Positions 50,078 through 59,604 of a stretch of DNA of 64,000 nt are shown one piece after another. This DNA comes from Candidatus Adamsella avium. GTDB lineage: Bacteria; Cyanobacteriota; Vampirovibrionia; Gastranaerophilales; CAJFVJ01. Position numbers and translations under genes: made by a program. Numbering within the stretch: the first letter of the stretch is position 1; every line of letters begins with the position of its first letter. The stretch covers positions 74,973 through 138,972 of the forward strand of contig CAJFVJ010000001.1 of NCBI GenBank assembly GCA_904420445.1, written 5' to 3'. Under the pieces are notes generated by a model. That model saw only the letters and a list, made by a program, of their open reading frames with translations. It had not been told where the DNA came from and did no database searches.

Positions 50078-51205
50078 TTAGTATCTTGATGCTCCAAATA
50101 CGTTGTAGTCAAACGTAAATTGAATTTCCACATTGGACCCTCTGAACTCAGGCGGCAGCGGCTTGAATGGAGCAGCATTTTCAACCGCTGATATCGCAGC
50201 TTTATCTGCAGCGGGAAGACCAGAGCTTTTCACCATAGAAACACTCAACAATCTTCCGTCTTTTGCTATTTTGAACAAAAGGACAACACGCTTGCTTTCA
50301 TTTCCTCTCGGAGGTTCCCATCTTCTTTTGATACGATCCTGCAAATCTCTCATATAAGGGCCGAAATCGGGTTCTTTTATTGCATCAATCCCCGGTCTTC
50401 CATTAGGGTTACCGGGACTTGGGTTGCCTATATTACCGCTTCCCAAAGAATAAGGCGAGTTTGCCTTACCCTGTCCTGAAGAAGAACGCCCTGCTGAGCT
50501 GCTTGCGGTTCTGCCTTTTGATGAACCCGGGTTAATTGTTCCGAGAGGAGAGCCTGACGGAGTACCGTTTGCAGAACCCGCTTTAGCTGCCGGCTGCGGT
50601 TTTTTAACAGGCGGCACAGGAATTTTATACCCCGGTGTTGTCGACGGTTTCGGTTTTGGCAAGCTGTTGCTCGGTGCTAACCTAGGCGGTGCCGTCTTTG
50701 GTTTTGGCTGCTGAGCAGGCTTTTTCTGCGGCTGCTGTTGTTGTTTTGGCTGTGCAGCTTTCTTCGCAGGTTTTGGCTGCTGTTTTGGAGCAGGAGGAGT
50801 TGCCGCTCTCTGCGGTTTGCTTGGAGCAGACACAGGAGAAGGAGCAGATACAGCCCTTGTCGGGTCATGTTTTCCGCCGGCTCTTGAATTTCTATCAGCT
50901 CTATATTTTGTATTTTTGTTTATAGGCTGCTGCTCAGGAGTGTTAACAAGAACAAATTCTATATCGCGCATTTTTGCAGGCGGTTTTTCAAACAGCGTAA
51001 ATTTAATGCCCAATATAGTAAGAATAAACAAAACTAAAGAGATAAATAACCACAGCATAAGTGGAACAACAATATGCCCTATAACAGATGCAAATATTGC
51101 CTGCAGCAAAGAAACGTCATCATCGTCGTTCAATGTTGCCGGCAATATATTTCTTAAATTTTCCTTGTCCCCTGTACCTTCAGGTTTTATCCCCAATGTT
51201 TTCAT
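50078..51205 (-). CDS. TonB-like energy transducer
   Basis: N-terminal TM, Pro/Lys/Gln-rich linker, C-terminal DRIKRRWEPPRGNESKRVVLLFKIAKDGRLLSVSMVKSSGLPAADKAAISAVENAAPFKPLP. Confidence 0.92.
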   Translation of the reverse strand: MKTLGIKPEGTGDKENLRNILPATLNDDDDVSLLQAIFASVIGHIVVPLMLWLFISLVLFILTILGIKFTLFEKPPAKMRDIEFVLVNTPEQQPINKNTKYRADRNSRAGGKHDPTRAVSAPSPVSAPSKPQRAATPPAPKQQPKPAKKAAQPKQQQQPQKKPAQQPKPKTAPPRLAPSNSLPKPKPSTTPGYKIPVPPVKKPQPAAKAGSANGTPSGSPLGTINPGSSKGRTASSSAGRSSSGQGKANSPYSLGSGNIGNPSPGNPNGRPGIDAIKEPDFGPYMRDLQDRIKRRWEPPRGNESKRVVLLFKIAKDGRLLSVSMVKSSGLPAADKAAISAVENAAPFKPLPPEFRGSNVEIQFTFDYNVFGASRY

Positions 51206-51304
51206 CTATAATTCCAATTAATTGTATCAGGTTTTCACTTAATTAAGTCTAACACAACCAAAACTGTTTAAACAATTAATCAAGTGGATTTATTTCCATA
51301 CTAT

Positions 51305-52009
51305 TTAGTAGGGGTTTATTGATGCCTGCTGTTCAAGCACAATATTCACCGGTGAACCGGGGGCTAACTCAACAGGATTACCTTTATTCCAAAGAGATTT
51401 TCCAAGACCGAGTCCGGCACCGATTGCGGTACCACCCCATGCTCCTCTTCCTACACCTGATTTACCTCCTGCAATAGCACCGACGGCAGTACCGAGAACT
51501 GCACCAGAAGCAGTGCCTATTGCGGTATCTTTAGCGATATCTTTCACTCTGTCTTTGTTTGTACCTCCGATTAAAATGCCGGAGTTATCTTCAGTAGCGA
51601 TTTTTGCAGATATAGGAATATTCTGACCAGTTGGTGTAACAATATTTGTAAATTTTACTTTTATCTGACCGTTTCTGCCGGTTCTTCCTGACTTCTTAAT
51701 CATAACAACCATTCCGTTGATTGTGCTGCCGGCAGGCGCAAGAACTGTCCCGTTATAAGAAAACGGAGAGGCAAGAGCCAGCGAAACAGAATCACCAACA
51801 TCCATCGTATCAGAAGAAATATTGCTTGATGCAACGGCTGGTATCATGGTTCCTGTCGGAACAAGAACAACTTTCCCCTGCAAAGCTCCCGTATTAAACC
51901 CCTGATTGTACTGAGGTGTATAGCTGTTTGCGGCAAACACGGCAGATACATTCGTAAATAACATAGCACCAAGCAATACACCTGTAATAAACTTATTTGA
52001 TTGTTTCAT
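51305..52009 (-). CDS. Secreted hypothetical protein with glycine-zipper segment
   Basis: Signal peptide; GTASGAVLGTAVGAIAGGKSGVGRGAWGGTAIGAGLGLG; related to neighbouring ORF. Confidence 0.8.
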   Translation of the reverse strand: MKQSNKFITGVLLGAMLFTNVSAVFAANSYTPQYNQGFNTGALQGKVVLVPTGTMIPAVASSNISSDTMDVGDSVSLALASPFSYNGTVLAPAGSTINGMVVMIKKSGRTGRNGQIKVKFTNIVTPTGQNIPISAKIATEDNSGILIGGTNKDRVKDIAKDTAIGTASGAVLGTAVGAIAGGKSGVGRGAWGGTAIGAGLGLGKSLWNKGNPVELAPGSPVNIVLEQQASINPY

Positions 52010-52099
52010 AGTTGTTCCTCCAAATTTTATAATAACCTAAACTTTTCTACCCTTTTGTATATATAATTACATATTATATTATATTTTCCTTATTTTTTA

Positions 52100-52657
52100 T
52101 TAAAACTTTATACGAGCCTCCTCATTCAATATAATATTGACTTCTTCTCCTGCATTAAGCTTTGTTTCCTGCCCCATCATGCCTTCTCCATGGGGGACAA
52201 GAACCTGAACACCGGATAATCCCTGTGTGCGATGAAGAACTGTCCTGTAAGCACTCTTTGGTGCAAACTCACCACCGATAATACCGTTATTTTTTGACCA
52301 TATCATTCCGTTAATCGGAACTTTTTGTGAAGACGGATACACAAGTGTATCAAACTTAACAGAAAATGCCCCGTTAACCCCCTGCTTCGATGGTTGTACA
52401 TAATTCACCGTTCCCAAGAACATAGAATTTTTCGGGACACACAATTTCTTTCCAATGAAGATATCATGAGGATTAATTATTCTGACGACATCCCCTTCAT
52501 TGCTATAGTCACTTGAAACAGATGCCTGTAAAATTCCACGGTAAAATGTACCCTTGGGCAAAACACATCCGTCGGAATTTCCCTGAGCATACACCACAGC
52601 AGACAAAGACAAAACGGAAATTATTAATGATATAAAGATTTTTATACAACTCAACAT
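52100..52657 (-). CDS. Secreted hypothetical protein, divergent paralog of previous ORF
   Basis: Signal peptide; shares domain layout (VLPKGTF..., INGMIW..., GEEVNIILNEEARI). Confidence 0.75.
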   Translation of the reverse strand: MLSCIKIFISLIISVLSLSAVVYAQGNSDGCVLPKGTFYRGILQASVSSDYSNEGDVVRIINPHDIFIGKKLCVPKNSMFLGTVNYVQPSKQGVNGAFSVKFDTLVYPSSQKVPINGMIWSKNNGIIGGEFAPKSAYRTVLHRTQGLSGVQVLVPHGEGMMGQETKLNAGEEVNIILNEEARIKF

Positions 52658-52843
52658 ATATAGAAATCTTCCCGAAGTACAATACCTTGCTTATGCTATT
52701 TATAAGAACGAGTTGAACTCAAAAAAGTTCACCTATATTTTATCCGAAAAAACGCAGCATTTCCAGAAACTTGAAACAAAACCTTTTTTTTCTTCAAAAT
52801 TTATTTTAAAATAATATCTAACTTATCGGAAAGTAAACAAATT

Positions 52844-53296
52844 ATGTCAAAAAAAATAATAGCTACAAACAAAAAAGCTTTTCATGAATATTTCATACTC
52901 GATAGATTTACAGCGGGAATTGTTCTAACAGGAACAGAAATAAAATCCATAAGAGCTTCCCGTGTCAATCTCAAAGACAGCTTTGCCAAAATGGAAGGCA
53001 ACGAGCTTTTTCTCTACAAAATGCACATAAGCGAATACGAACAGGGCAACAGATATAACCACGAACCTGAACGAACAAGAAAGCTGCTGCTTACAAGACG
53101 AGAACTCAACAAACTCATGGGGCGAACAAAAGAACAAAACATTACAATTGTTCCTCTCGAACTGTCAATTCAAGGACGCTGGGCAAAACTGGAGATTGCC
53201 ACGGCAAAAGGCAAAAAACTCCACGATAAGCGGGCTGATATAGCCAAAAAATCTCAAAACAGAGAAATAGAACGAACCATAAAAAGCAGGTACTGA
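52844..53296 (+). CDS. smpB: SsrA-binding protein SmpB
   Basis: NKKAFHEYFILDRFTAGIVLTGTEIKSIRASRVNLKDSF; C-terminal KGKKLHDKRADIAKK. Confidence 0.97.
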   Translation: MSKKIIATNKKAFHEYFILDRFTAGIVLTGTEIKSIRASRVNLKDSFAKMEGNELFLYKMHISEYEQGNRYNHEPERTRKLLLTRRELNKLMGRTKEQNITIVPLELSIQGRWAKLEIATAKGKKLHDKRADIAKKSQNREIERTIKSRY

Positions 53297-53299
53297 AAT

Positions 53300-54178
53300 T
53301 TGAAACTGAAAGACATCTACAAACGCTCTGAAAATCAGACAAACAAAAAAAAGCCGGTAATATCTTTTGAGGTTTTCCCTCCTAAAGAAAATTTTGAAGA
53401 AAAATCAACAAAACTCATCGAAGAAATAGAATGCATAAAAAAATTTTCACCTGCATTTATCTCTGTTACCTACGGTGCAGGCGGCAGCTCTCAGGAAAAC
53501 TCTCTTGAACTCGCAATGAAAATAAAACAACAGGCAGGTCTTATTCCTATGCTGCACTTTACCTGCATAGGATTCTCCCGTCAAAAAGTTCTGAACTATT
53601 TAAAAACAATAGAAAACGCAAAGATTGAACACATCCTTGCACTCAGAGGGGATATCCCGGAAGGAATGAAAAATCCTATCTTCGACTTTAAATATGCAAA
53701 TGAACTGGTAGAATTTATCAAAGCTCACTCAAACTTATCAATAGGTGTAGCAGGCTATCCTGAAAAGCACAGAGAAGCCGTAAGCTTCGATGAAGACATC
53801 AATAACCTCAAAAGAAAAGTCGACGCAGGTGCAGAAGTAATAATTACCCAGCTGTTTTACAACAATGACATGTTTTTCAGATTTCTTGACAAAACTCAAA
53901 AAGCAGGAATAAATATTCCGGTTGTACCAGGAGTTATGCCGATTTTAAGTTACAAGCAAATAGATAAAATTACCAGACTCTGCGGCGCATCAATTGATGA
54001 AAGCCTGAAAAACTATCTCTTGCAGCATGAGAACGACCCTGACTCAATGGCGAAAGCAGGACTTGAGTTTACGCAAAAGCAGTGTCAACAACTGGCGGAT
54101 GCTGAAGTAAGAGGTCTTCATCTATACTCGTTGAATAAATTCAGACACATGGTAGCTCTTCTCGAAAATTTGTTATAA
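53300..54178 (+). CDS. metF: Methylenetetrahydrofolate reductase
   Basis: SFEVFPPKENFEEK, FISVTYGAGGSSQENS, ILALRGDIPEG, TQLFYNNDMFFRF. Confidence 0.95.
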   Translation: MKLKDIYKRSENQTNKKKPVISFEVFPPKENFEEKSTKLIEEIECIKKFSPAFISVTYGAGGSSQENSLELAMKIKQQAGLIPMLHFTCIGFSRQKVLNYLKTIENAKIEHILALRGDIPEGMKNPIFDFKYANELVEFIKAHSNLSIGVAGYPEKHREAVSFDEDINNLKRKVDAGAEVIITQLFYNNDMFFRFLDKTQKAGINIPVVPGVMPILSYKQIDKITRLCGASIDESLKNYLLQHENDPDSMAKAGLEFTQKQCQQLADAEVRGLHLYSLNKFRHMVALLENLL

Positions 54179-54190
54179 AGGAATTTCATT

Positions 54191-54832
54191 ATGATACTAA
54201 AAAAAATAACTGCAGGTCCATTTCAGGCAAATAATTATCTGCTTATTGACGAAAAAAACAAAAAAGCAATCCTGATAGATGCCTCAGGAGATTTCAACAC
54301 CATAGAAAAATATCTGAAAGAATATGACGCAACCCTTGAATATATTCTGAATACTCACGGGCATGTAGACCACATATCAGGTAACTTTGAAATCCAAACA
54401 AAGCTGGGGGCTAAAGCACTGTTAAATAAGCTTGATATGCCTCTTGTAGACCTCTTTGAACAACAAATAGAACTCTTCGGACTTCCTCCAGAAACAAAGC
54501 CTGCTATCGACGGTAACCTTGAAGACGGGCAAATTGTCGAATGCGGGGACATCAAGCTGAAAGTAATCCATACCCCGGGGCATTCACCTGGAGGTGTCTG
54601 CCTGCTAGATGAAAAAAATAAAATGCTGTTCTCTGGGGATACACTGTTTTTCAACTCCGTAGGCAGAACTGATTTGATGGGCGGGTCTTTTGACACTCTT
54701 GAAAAATCCGTTGAAGACAAACTTTTTCTCCTTGACCCGTCGATAACCGTCTACCCAGGGCATGGCTGCGAAACCACAATAGAACGGGAAAAGAAATCAA
54801 ATCCCTTCTTCGGCGAAATCAGATTTGTTTAA
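54191..54832 (+). CDS. MBL-fold hydrolase (glyoxalase II-like)
   Basis: LNTHGHVDHISG, HTPGHSPGGVCLL, FSGDTLFFNSVGRTDL, YPGHGCETT. Confidence 0.93.
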   Translation: MILKKITAGPFQANNYLLIDEKNKKAILIDASGDFNTIEKYLKEYDATLEYILNTHGHVDHISGNFEIQTKLGAKALLNKLDMPLVDLFEQQIELFGLPPETKPAIDGNLEDGQIVECGDIKLKVIHTPGHSPGGVCLLDEKNKMLFSGDTLFFNSVGRTDLMGGSFDTLEKSVEDKLFLLDPSITVYPGHGCETTIEREKKSNPFFGEIRFV

Positions 54833-54841
54833 AAAAGCGAT

Positions 54842-54981
54842 TTATATAGCAAATTCCACAGATACTATTAAAAGTCTGTCATTCTGAGGGCTTTAGCCTG
54901 AAGAATCCTTTTTGTTTAGATACTTCGCTAACGCTCAGTATGACGTTGTTTTGGAAATTTTTGGTGGAATTTGCTATATAA
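54842..54981. mobile_element. MITE-like palindromic element with perfect 18-bp terminal inverted repeats
   Basis: TTATATAGCAAATTCCAC (54842-54859) and its exact reverse complement GTGGAATTTGCTATATAA (54964-54981), enclosing GTCATTCTGAG...CTCAGTATGAC. Confidence 0.75.
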
Positions 54982-55058
54982 GTTCCTAAAAAAGCTCTTT
55001 AAAAAAAATCTTCTTTATGTCTTAATTTATTAAACAGAGTCAAATAAGGGAAAATGAA

Positions 55059-55718
55059 ATGAACGCAAGAAGAGCAGCAAGAGAGCTCAGTTTGATACTT
55101 TTTTCTCAGCTGACAAAAAAGGCAGATAAATTAGATAACGAAAAAATAATAAACTTACTCCTGAAAACTGTAAGAACAATGACAAGTGTTGCAAGAGACG
55201 AGCTTGAACTGACGACATCGTCGCTTCTTGAAATGCAGGAATATCTCGATAATCTCGAAATAGAACATCCGGCAAACCTCAAAAGACCAATAGACAGCGA
55301 AAATCTTCCCGTTCCGATTCCTCTTACATCGGATATGAACGGCAGGGTAAATTCTTTGCTTAACGTTGCGGAAAAATCTTTTCAGGCAATTGAGATAGCT
55401 GAAATGGTTATCCTCTCGCAGTCAAATGATGTCTTTGAATATATCATCAAAATCATCAAAAATTACAAAGAACATCAGGACGAAATTAAAGACCAGATTG
55501 CAAATTGTGCAATCGGCTGGGATATCAGCCGTCTTATAAAAATAGACCATGACATTCTCAATATAGCCGTAACAGAACTCCTTTATGTACAGGATGCACC
55601 GATAAAAGTCGTTATAGATGAAGCTGTCGAACTTGCAAAAAAATACAGCACCGAAGACAGTTCATCTTTCATTAACGGAGTCCTCGGACAAATCGTCAAA
55701 ACAAACGCACTTAAATAA
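55059..55718 (+). CDS. nusB: Transcription antitermination factor NusB
   Basis: RRAARELSLILFSQL start and C-terminal RLIKIDHDILNIAVTELLYVQDAPIKVVIDEAVELAKKYSTEDSSSFINGVLGQI. Confidence 0.93.
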   Translation: MNARRAARELSLILFSQLTKKADKLDNEKIINLLLKTVRTMTSVARDELELTTSSLLEMQEYLDNLEIEHPANLKRPIDSENLPVPIPLTSDMNGRVNSLLNVAEKSFQAIEIAEMVILSQSNDVFEYIIKIIKNYKEHQDEIKDQIANCAIGWDISRLIKIDHDILNIAVTELLYVQDAPIKVVIDEAVELAKKYSTEDSSSFINGVLGQIVKTNALK

Positions 55719-55733
55719 ACTCTAAGGATACAG

Positions 55734-56696
55734 ATGTTCGAATTTTTCAAAAAGAAAGAAGAAAACGCTGAAAATAAAGAAGAAAAGAAAGGTTTTAGCC
55801 TCTCTTTTTCTATGTTCAAAAACATAATCTCTAAAACTCAGAACGCTATCTCTGAAAGCGTATCTGAAATAGTTTCTTCAAAACAAAAAATAGACGACGA
55901 CATGCTAGATGAGATGGAAGAAACACTTATTAAGGCAGACATAGGTCTTGATACAGCAGTCAGCGTTGTGGATAAGCTACGTGAAAGACAAAATAAACTT
56001 ACCCCTGATGATATAAAACCTTTTTTGAAAAACGAATTCAATACAATCCTCAAAGAAGCAGGCGAATGCAAAATCCATCTGAAAGACGGGCTCAATATAT
56101 TTCTCATCACAGGCGTAAACGGAGCAGGCAAAACAACTCTCATAGGCAAACTTGCTTATCAATACAAAAATGAAGGGAAACGAGTGCTCATAGCTGCAGC
56201 AGACACCTTCAGAGCGGCAGCGGAAGAACAGCTCGAAATTTGGAGCAACAGAGCGGGCGCCGACATAGTCAGAAAAGACGGTGCCGACCCGGCTTCTGTC
56301 GTATTTGATGCAATCAAAAAAGCACAGGCAGAGAATTACGACATACTCCTCATTGACACGGCAGGCAGGCTGCAAAACAAATTCAATCTTATGGAAGAGT
56401 TGAAAAAAATTGTCAGAGTCATCAAAAAAGAAGCGCCCGAGCAAATAACCGAAAGCCTGCTTGTTATTGACGCCAATACGGGTCAAAACGGACTCAAACA
56501 GGCAGAAGTGTTCAAGGATGCAACAGACCTGAGTTCAATAGCAATCACCAAACTCGACGGCTCGGCTAAAGGTGGTATAATTATAGCCATAGCAAAAGAA
56601 ATGAAGCTTCCTGTCAAATTGATAGGAGTGGGAGAAAAAATGACCGATCTGAAAGAATTCAACTCCGATTATTTTACAGATGCTTTATTTGACTAA
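55734..56696 (+). CDS. ftsY: Signal recognition particle receptor FtsY
   Basis: GVNGAGKTTLIGKLA, AAADTFRAAAEEQLEIW, IDTAGRLQNKFNLMEEL, TKLDGSAKGG. Confidence 0.97.
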   Translation: MFEFFKKKEENAENKEEKKGFSLSFSMFKNIISKTQNAISESVSEIVSSKQKIDDDMLDEMEETLIKADIGLDTAVSVVDKLRERQNKLTPDDIKPFLKNEFNTILKEAGECKIHLKDGLNIFLITGVNGAGKTTLIGKLAYQYKNEGKRVLIAAADTFRAAAEEQLEIWSNRAGADIVRKDGADPASVVFDAIKKAQAENYDILLIDTAGRLQNKFNLMEELKKIVRVIKKEAPEQITESLLVIDANTGQNGLKQAEVFKDATDLSSIAITKLDGSAKGGIIIAIAKEMKLPVKLIGVGEKMTDLKEFNSDYFTDALFD

Positions 56697-56710
56697 CCAA
56701 AGGGAAAAAT

Positions 56711-58084
56711 ATGTTCGACAGCTTATCAGAAAAACTTCAAAATATAATCCAAAATACCTCATCAAAAAAACTTGATGAAGATAATATGGCTGATGCCTTG
56801 CGTGAAGTAAGAAGAGCGCTCCTTGAAGCAGATGTAAACCTCAAAGTAGTAAGAGCGTTCATATCAACAATCAAAGACAGAGCGGAAGGCGAACAAATCC
56901 TCAAAGGAGTTAACGCCTCCCAGCAGCTTGTAAAAATTGTCTATGATGAGATGACAAAACTTTTGGGGTCAGAAAATAAACCTCTTTCAACCGCAGGCTC
57001 TCCGAATTTGATTATGTTATTCGGATTGCAGGGTTCAGGGAAAACGACAAGCGCTGCAAAACTGGCTCTTCGATTACGCAAAGACGGAAGAAATCCGCTT
57101 CTTGTGGCAGCCGATGTTTATCGTCCAGCAGCTATCAAACAACTGCAAACACTCGGAAAACAAATCGGTGTCGATGTCTTCACAATAGACGGTTCAACAG
57201 ACGTAAGAGATATTGTCGCAAAAGCAATAGACTACGCAAAAGAAAAAGGCTTAAATTCTGTAATTATCGATACGGCAGGTCGTCTGCAAATTGACACTCA
57301 AATGATGGCAGAACTTGTGCTGATTGAAAGATTTTATAACCCCGCCGAAAAACTTCTTGTCATTGATTCAATGACAGGTCAGGAGGCAATCAACGTCGCT
57401 CAAACATTCAACGAACAGCTTGATGTAACGGGGATAATCCTCACAAAACTCGATGGAGATGCAAGAGGTGGTGCTGCGCTCAGCGTTGTTCACTCAACAG
57501 GAAAGCCGATTAAATTCACCGGCATGGGTGAAAAAATTGTTGAACTCGACCCGTTTTATCCTGACCGTATGGCTCAGAGAATTCTCGGCATGGGTGATAT
57601 TATCTCTCTTGTCGAAAAAGCTCAGGAAAAAATTGACCTCGAACAGGCAAAAGAAATGGAGAAAAAAATGTTCTCAAAAGAGTTTTCTCTTGAGGACTTC
57701 ATGAACATCCAAAAACAAATGAAGATGCTAGGCTCGCTGGACCAAATTATGGGCATGCTCCCAATCCCGGGCATATCAAAAAAAGACAAAGACCAGATAG
57801 CTCACCTTGGAGAAAAACATCTCAAACAGGTCGAATCAATTATCCAAAGCATGACTCCTCAGGAGAGGAAAAAACCTGATATCCTAAACGGAAGCAGAAG
57901 AAAAAGAATTGCAAAAGGCTGCGGACTCGATGTCGCTGTCATAAACAAATTCCTCAAAGACTTTGAAAACATGAAAAAAATGATGCAGCAATTCAACAAA
58001 ATGAAAGGAAATCTAGGAGCCCTAAAAGGAAAAAGACTTCCTCATCAACAGTTCAGACCTCCAATTCGAGGAAAAAGGTTTTAA
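56711..58084 (+). CDS. ffh: Signal recognition particle protein Ffh
   Basis: GLQGSGKTTSAAKLA, AADVYRPAAIKQL, DTAGRLQID; M domain rich in MMQQFNKMKG. Confidence 0.97.
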   Translation: MFDSLSEKLQNIIQNTSSKKLDEDNMADALREVRRALLEADVNLKVVRAFISTIKDRAEGEQILKGVNASQQLVKIVYDEMTKLLGSENKPLSTAGSPNLIMLFGLQGSGKTTSAAKLALRLRKDGRNPLLVAADVYRPAAIKQLQTLGKQIGVDVFTIDGSTDVRDIVAKAIDYAKEKGLNSVIIDTAGRLQIDTQMMAELVLIERFYNPAEKLLVIDSMTGQEAINVAQTFNEQLDVTGIILTKLDGDARGGAALSVVHSTGKPIKFTGMGEKIVELDPFYPDRMAQRILGMGDIISLVEKAQEKIDLEQAKEMEKKMFSKEFSLEDFMNIQKQMKMLGSLDQIMGMLPIPGISKKDKDQIAHLGEKHLKQVESIIQSMTPQERKKPDILNGSRRKRIAKGCGLDVAVINKFLKDFENMKKMMQQFNKMKGNLGALKGKRLPHQQFRPPIRGKRF

Positions 58085-58228
58085 AAATAATTTTCTTGCT
58101 TAACTTCTTTTGTTGTGATAACTATATATTACTGTTGGTATAAAGTTTTTATCCTCTCCAGCAAAAACAATATACTAACTTCGCGGCAACGAAATCAATT
58201 TTAATTAAATAAAAGGAGAAAATTTTTC

Positions 58229-58615
58229 ATGGTAAAAATCCGTCTTAAACGTATGGGTTACAAAAAAAATCCGTTCTTTAGAATTGTAGTAATTGACATC
58301 AGATCAAAAAGAGAAGGTGCTCCTATCGAAGAACTCGGATACTACAATCCGAAAAGCAAAGATCTGAAACTTGATAAGGCAAAAGCTCTTGAATGGGTAA
58401 AAAAAGGTGCTCAACCGACTGATACGGTTAAATATCTTATCGAAAAAAGCGATGATGAAGGCAAACTGGTAAGAAAAGAAGCACCTGCCGAAAAGAAACT
58501 TTCAAAGAAAGCTAAAGCTAAACTGGAAGCAGAAAAAGAAGCTCAAGCAGCTGCAGCTGCCGCAGCTGAAAGCGAAGCTGCTCCGGCAGAAGAAACAGCT
58601 CAAGCAGAAGCTTAA
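58229..58615 (+). CDS. rpsP: 30S ribosomal protein S16 with Ala/Glu-rich C-terminal extension
   Basis: [40 protein letters not shown]. Confidence 0.97.
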   Translation: MVKIRLKRMGYKKNPFFRIVVIDIRSKREGAPIEELGYYNPKSKDLKLDKAKALEWVKKGAQPTDTVKYLIEKSDDEGKLVRKEAPAEKKLSKKAKAKLEAEKEAQAAAAAAAESEAAPAEETAQAEA

Positions 58616-58635
58616 TTTTATTATAAAAAATCAAT

Positions 58636-58670
58636 AAAAAAGAGAAGATTAAAAAATCTTCTCTTTTTTA
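58636..58670. terminator. Rho-independent terminator
   Basis: AAAAAGAGAAGATTAAAAAATCTTCTCTTTTTT. Confidence 0.9.
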
Positions 58671-59030
58671 TTATTTGTCGACAAATTTCAATATAGGTTC
58701 TATAAGAGGACCGTTGATATCTTTTTTCAACTCTCTCAGCAAATGAGGAACCGTATTAACTGTTACCGCTCTATGAGGTTGAAAAACAAAACCTTTCCCG
58801 CATTTTCCAGTATATTCAGCACGCAGACTGTACAAACCGTTGGCAAGCCTGTTTTCTTTCACAAGAACATCAAGCTCATTTGCTCTTGCAAACTTATCCA
58901 TCTTATTCAGCGAACCGGCGACAAATTTTTGTACGATTTTCGGTTTCTGTCCGATTGCATCGGCGATTTCCCGAGAGATTTTTACTCCTCTGCAGAATGT
59001 CTGCTGATTGTTTATAGATGTCAAATTCAC
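58671..59030 (-). CDS. Hypothetical protein, tandem paralog A
   Basis: Aligns with next ORF: RGVKISREIADAIGQKPKIVQKFVAGSLNKMDKFARANELDVLV. Confidence 0.7.
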   Translation of the reverse strand: MNLTSINNQQTFCRGVKISREIADAIGQKPKIVQKFVAGSLNKMDKFARANELDVLVKENRLANGLYSLRAEYTGKCGKGFVFQPHRAVTVNTVPHLLRELKKDINGPLIEPILKFVDK

Positions 59031-59135
59031 AATATATTACCTTCCTTCTGATATTTCCTTTAATAAAAAAAGATAAGGTAAAAACATGATATTTATATAA
59101 AAAAACACTTAATATATCTTTATAAGATATTCTCA

Positions 59136-59570
59136 TCATCTGCCATCAAACAAGAACGATTTCAATCTCTCAAACAGAGGTTTTCTGCCAAATTTGTCAG
59201 ATAGCTTTCTTTGCAAAGAAGAAAAACTCCCCCAGCTGAGAAATTTTTCTTTTTGGACGATACGTCCTCTGATATTGTCCTGTTTCCTTGAATAATCAGC
59301 ATGCAGATTATGTTTTCCCCTGCTCAAGCTCTGTTTTGTAATACTAACATCCAGTCCTTTTGCTTCGCTGTATTTATCAAAAGAATCAAGCGAGCGGAGA
59401 AGATGGTTTTGCATAATTTTCGGTTTTTGAGAAATCTCAAAAGCAATCCCTTTCGAAATTCGAACCCCCATGCCAAATGCAATATGATTGCGGTTGTTTG
59501 TTGCTATCAGCATTATTTTCCCCATAACATTCTTATTTTTACCATTATATTTAATCTCAAAAATAAACAA
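59136..59570 (-). CDS. Hypothetical protein, tandem paralog B (true start probably internal, at MLIATNN...)
   Basis: MGVRISKGIAFEISQKPKIMQNHLLRSLDSFDKYSEAKGLDVSI parallels paralog A. Confidence 0.7.
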   Translation of the reverse strand: MFIFEIKYNGKNKNVMGKIMLIATNNRNHIAFGMGVRISKGIAFEISQKPKIMQNHLLRSLDSFDKYSEAKGLDVSITKQSLSRGKHNLHADYSRKQDNIRGRIVQKEKFLSWGSFSSLQRKLSDKFGRKPLFERLKSFLFDGR

Positions 59571-59604
59571 TGATAAAGCTTGTTATAGAGAAATATATTC
59601 AAGA

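Noticed and set aside
55977-56486. 169-aa minus-strand ORF
   Set aside because: Antisense to ftsY, no independent support.
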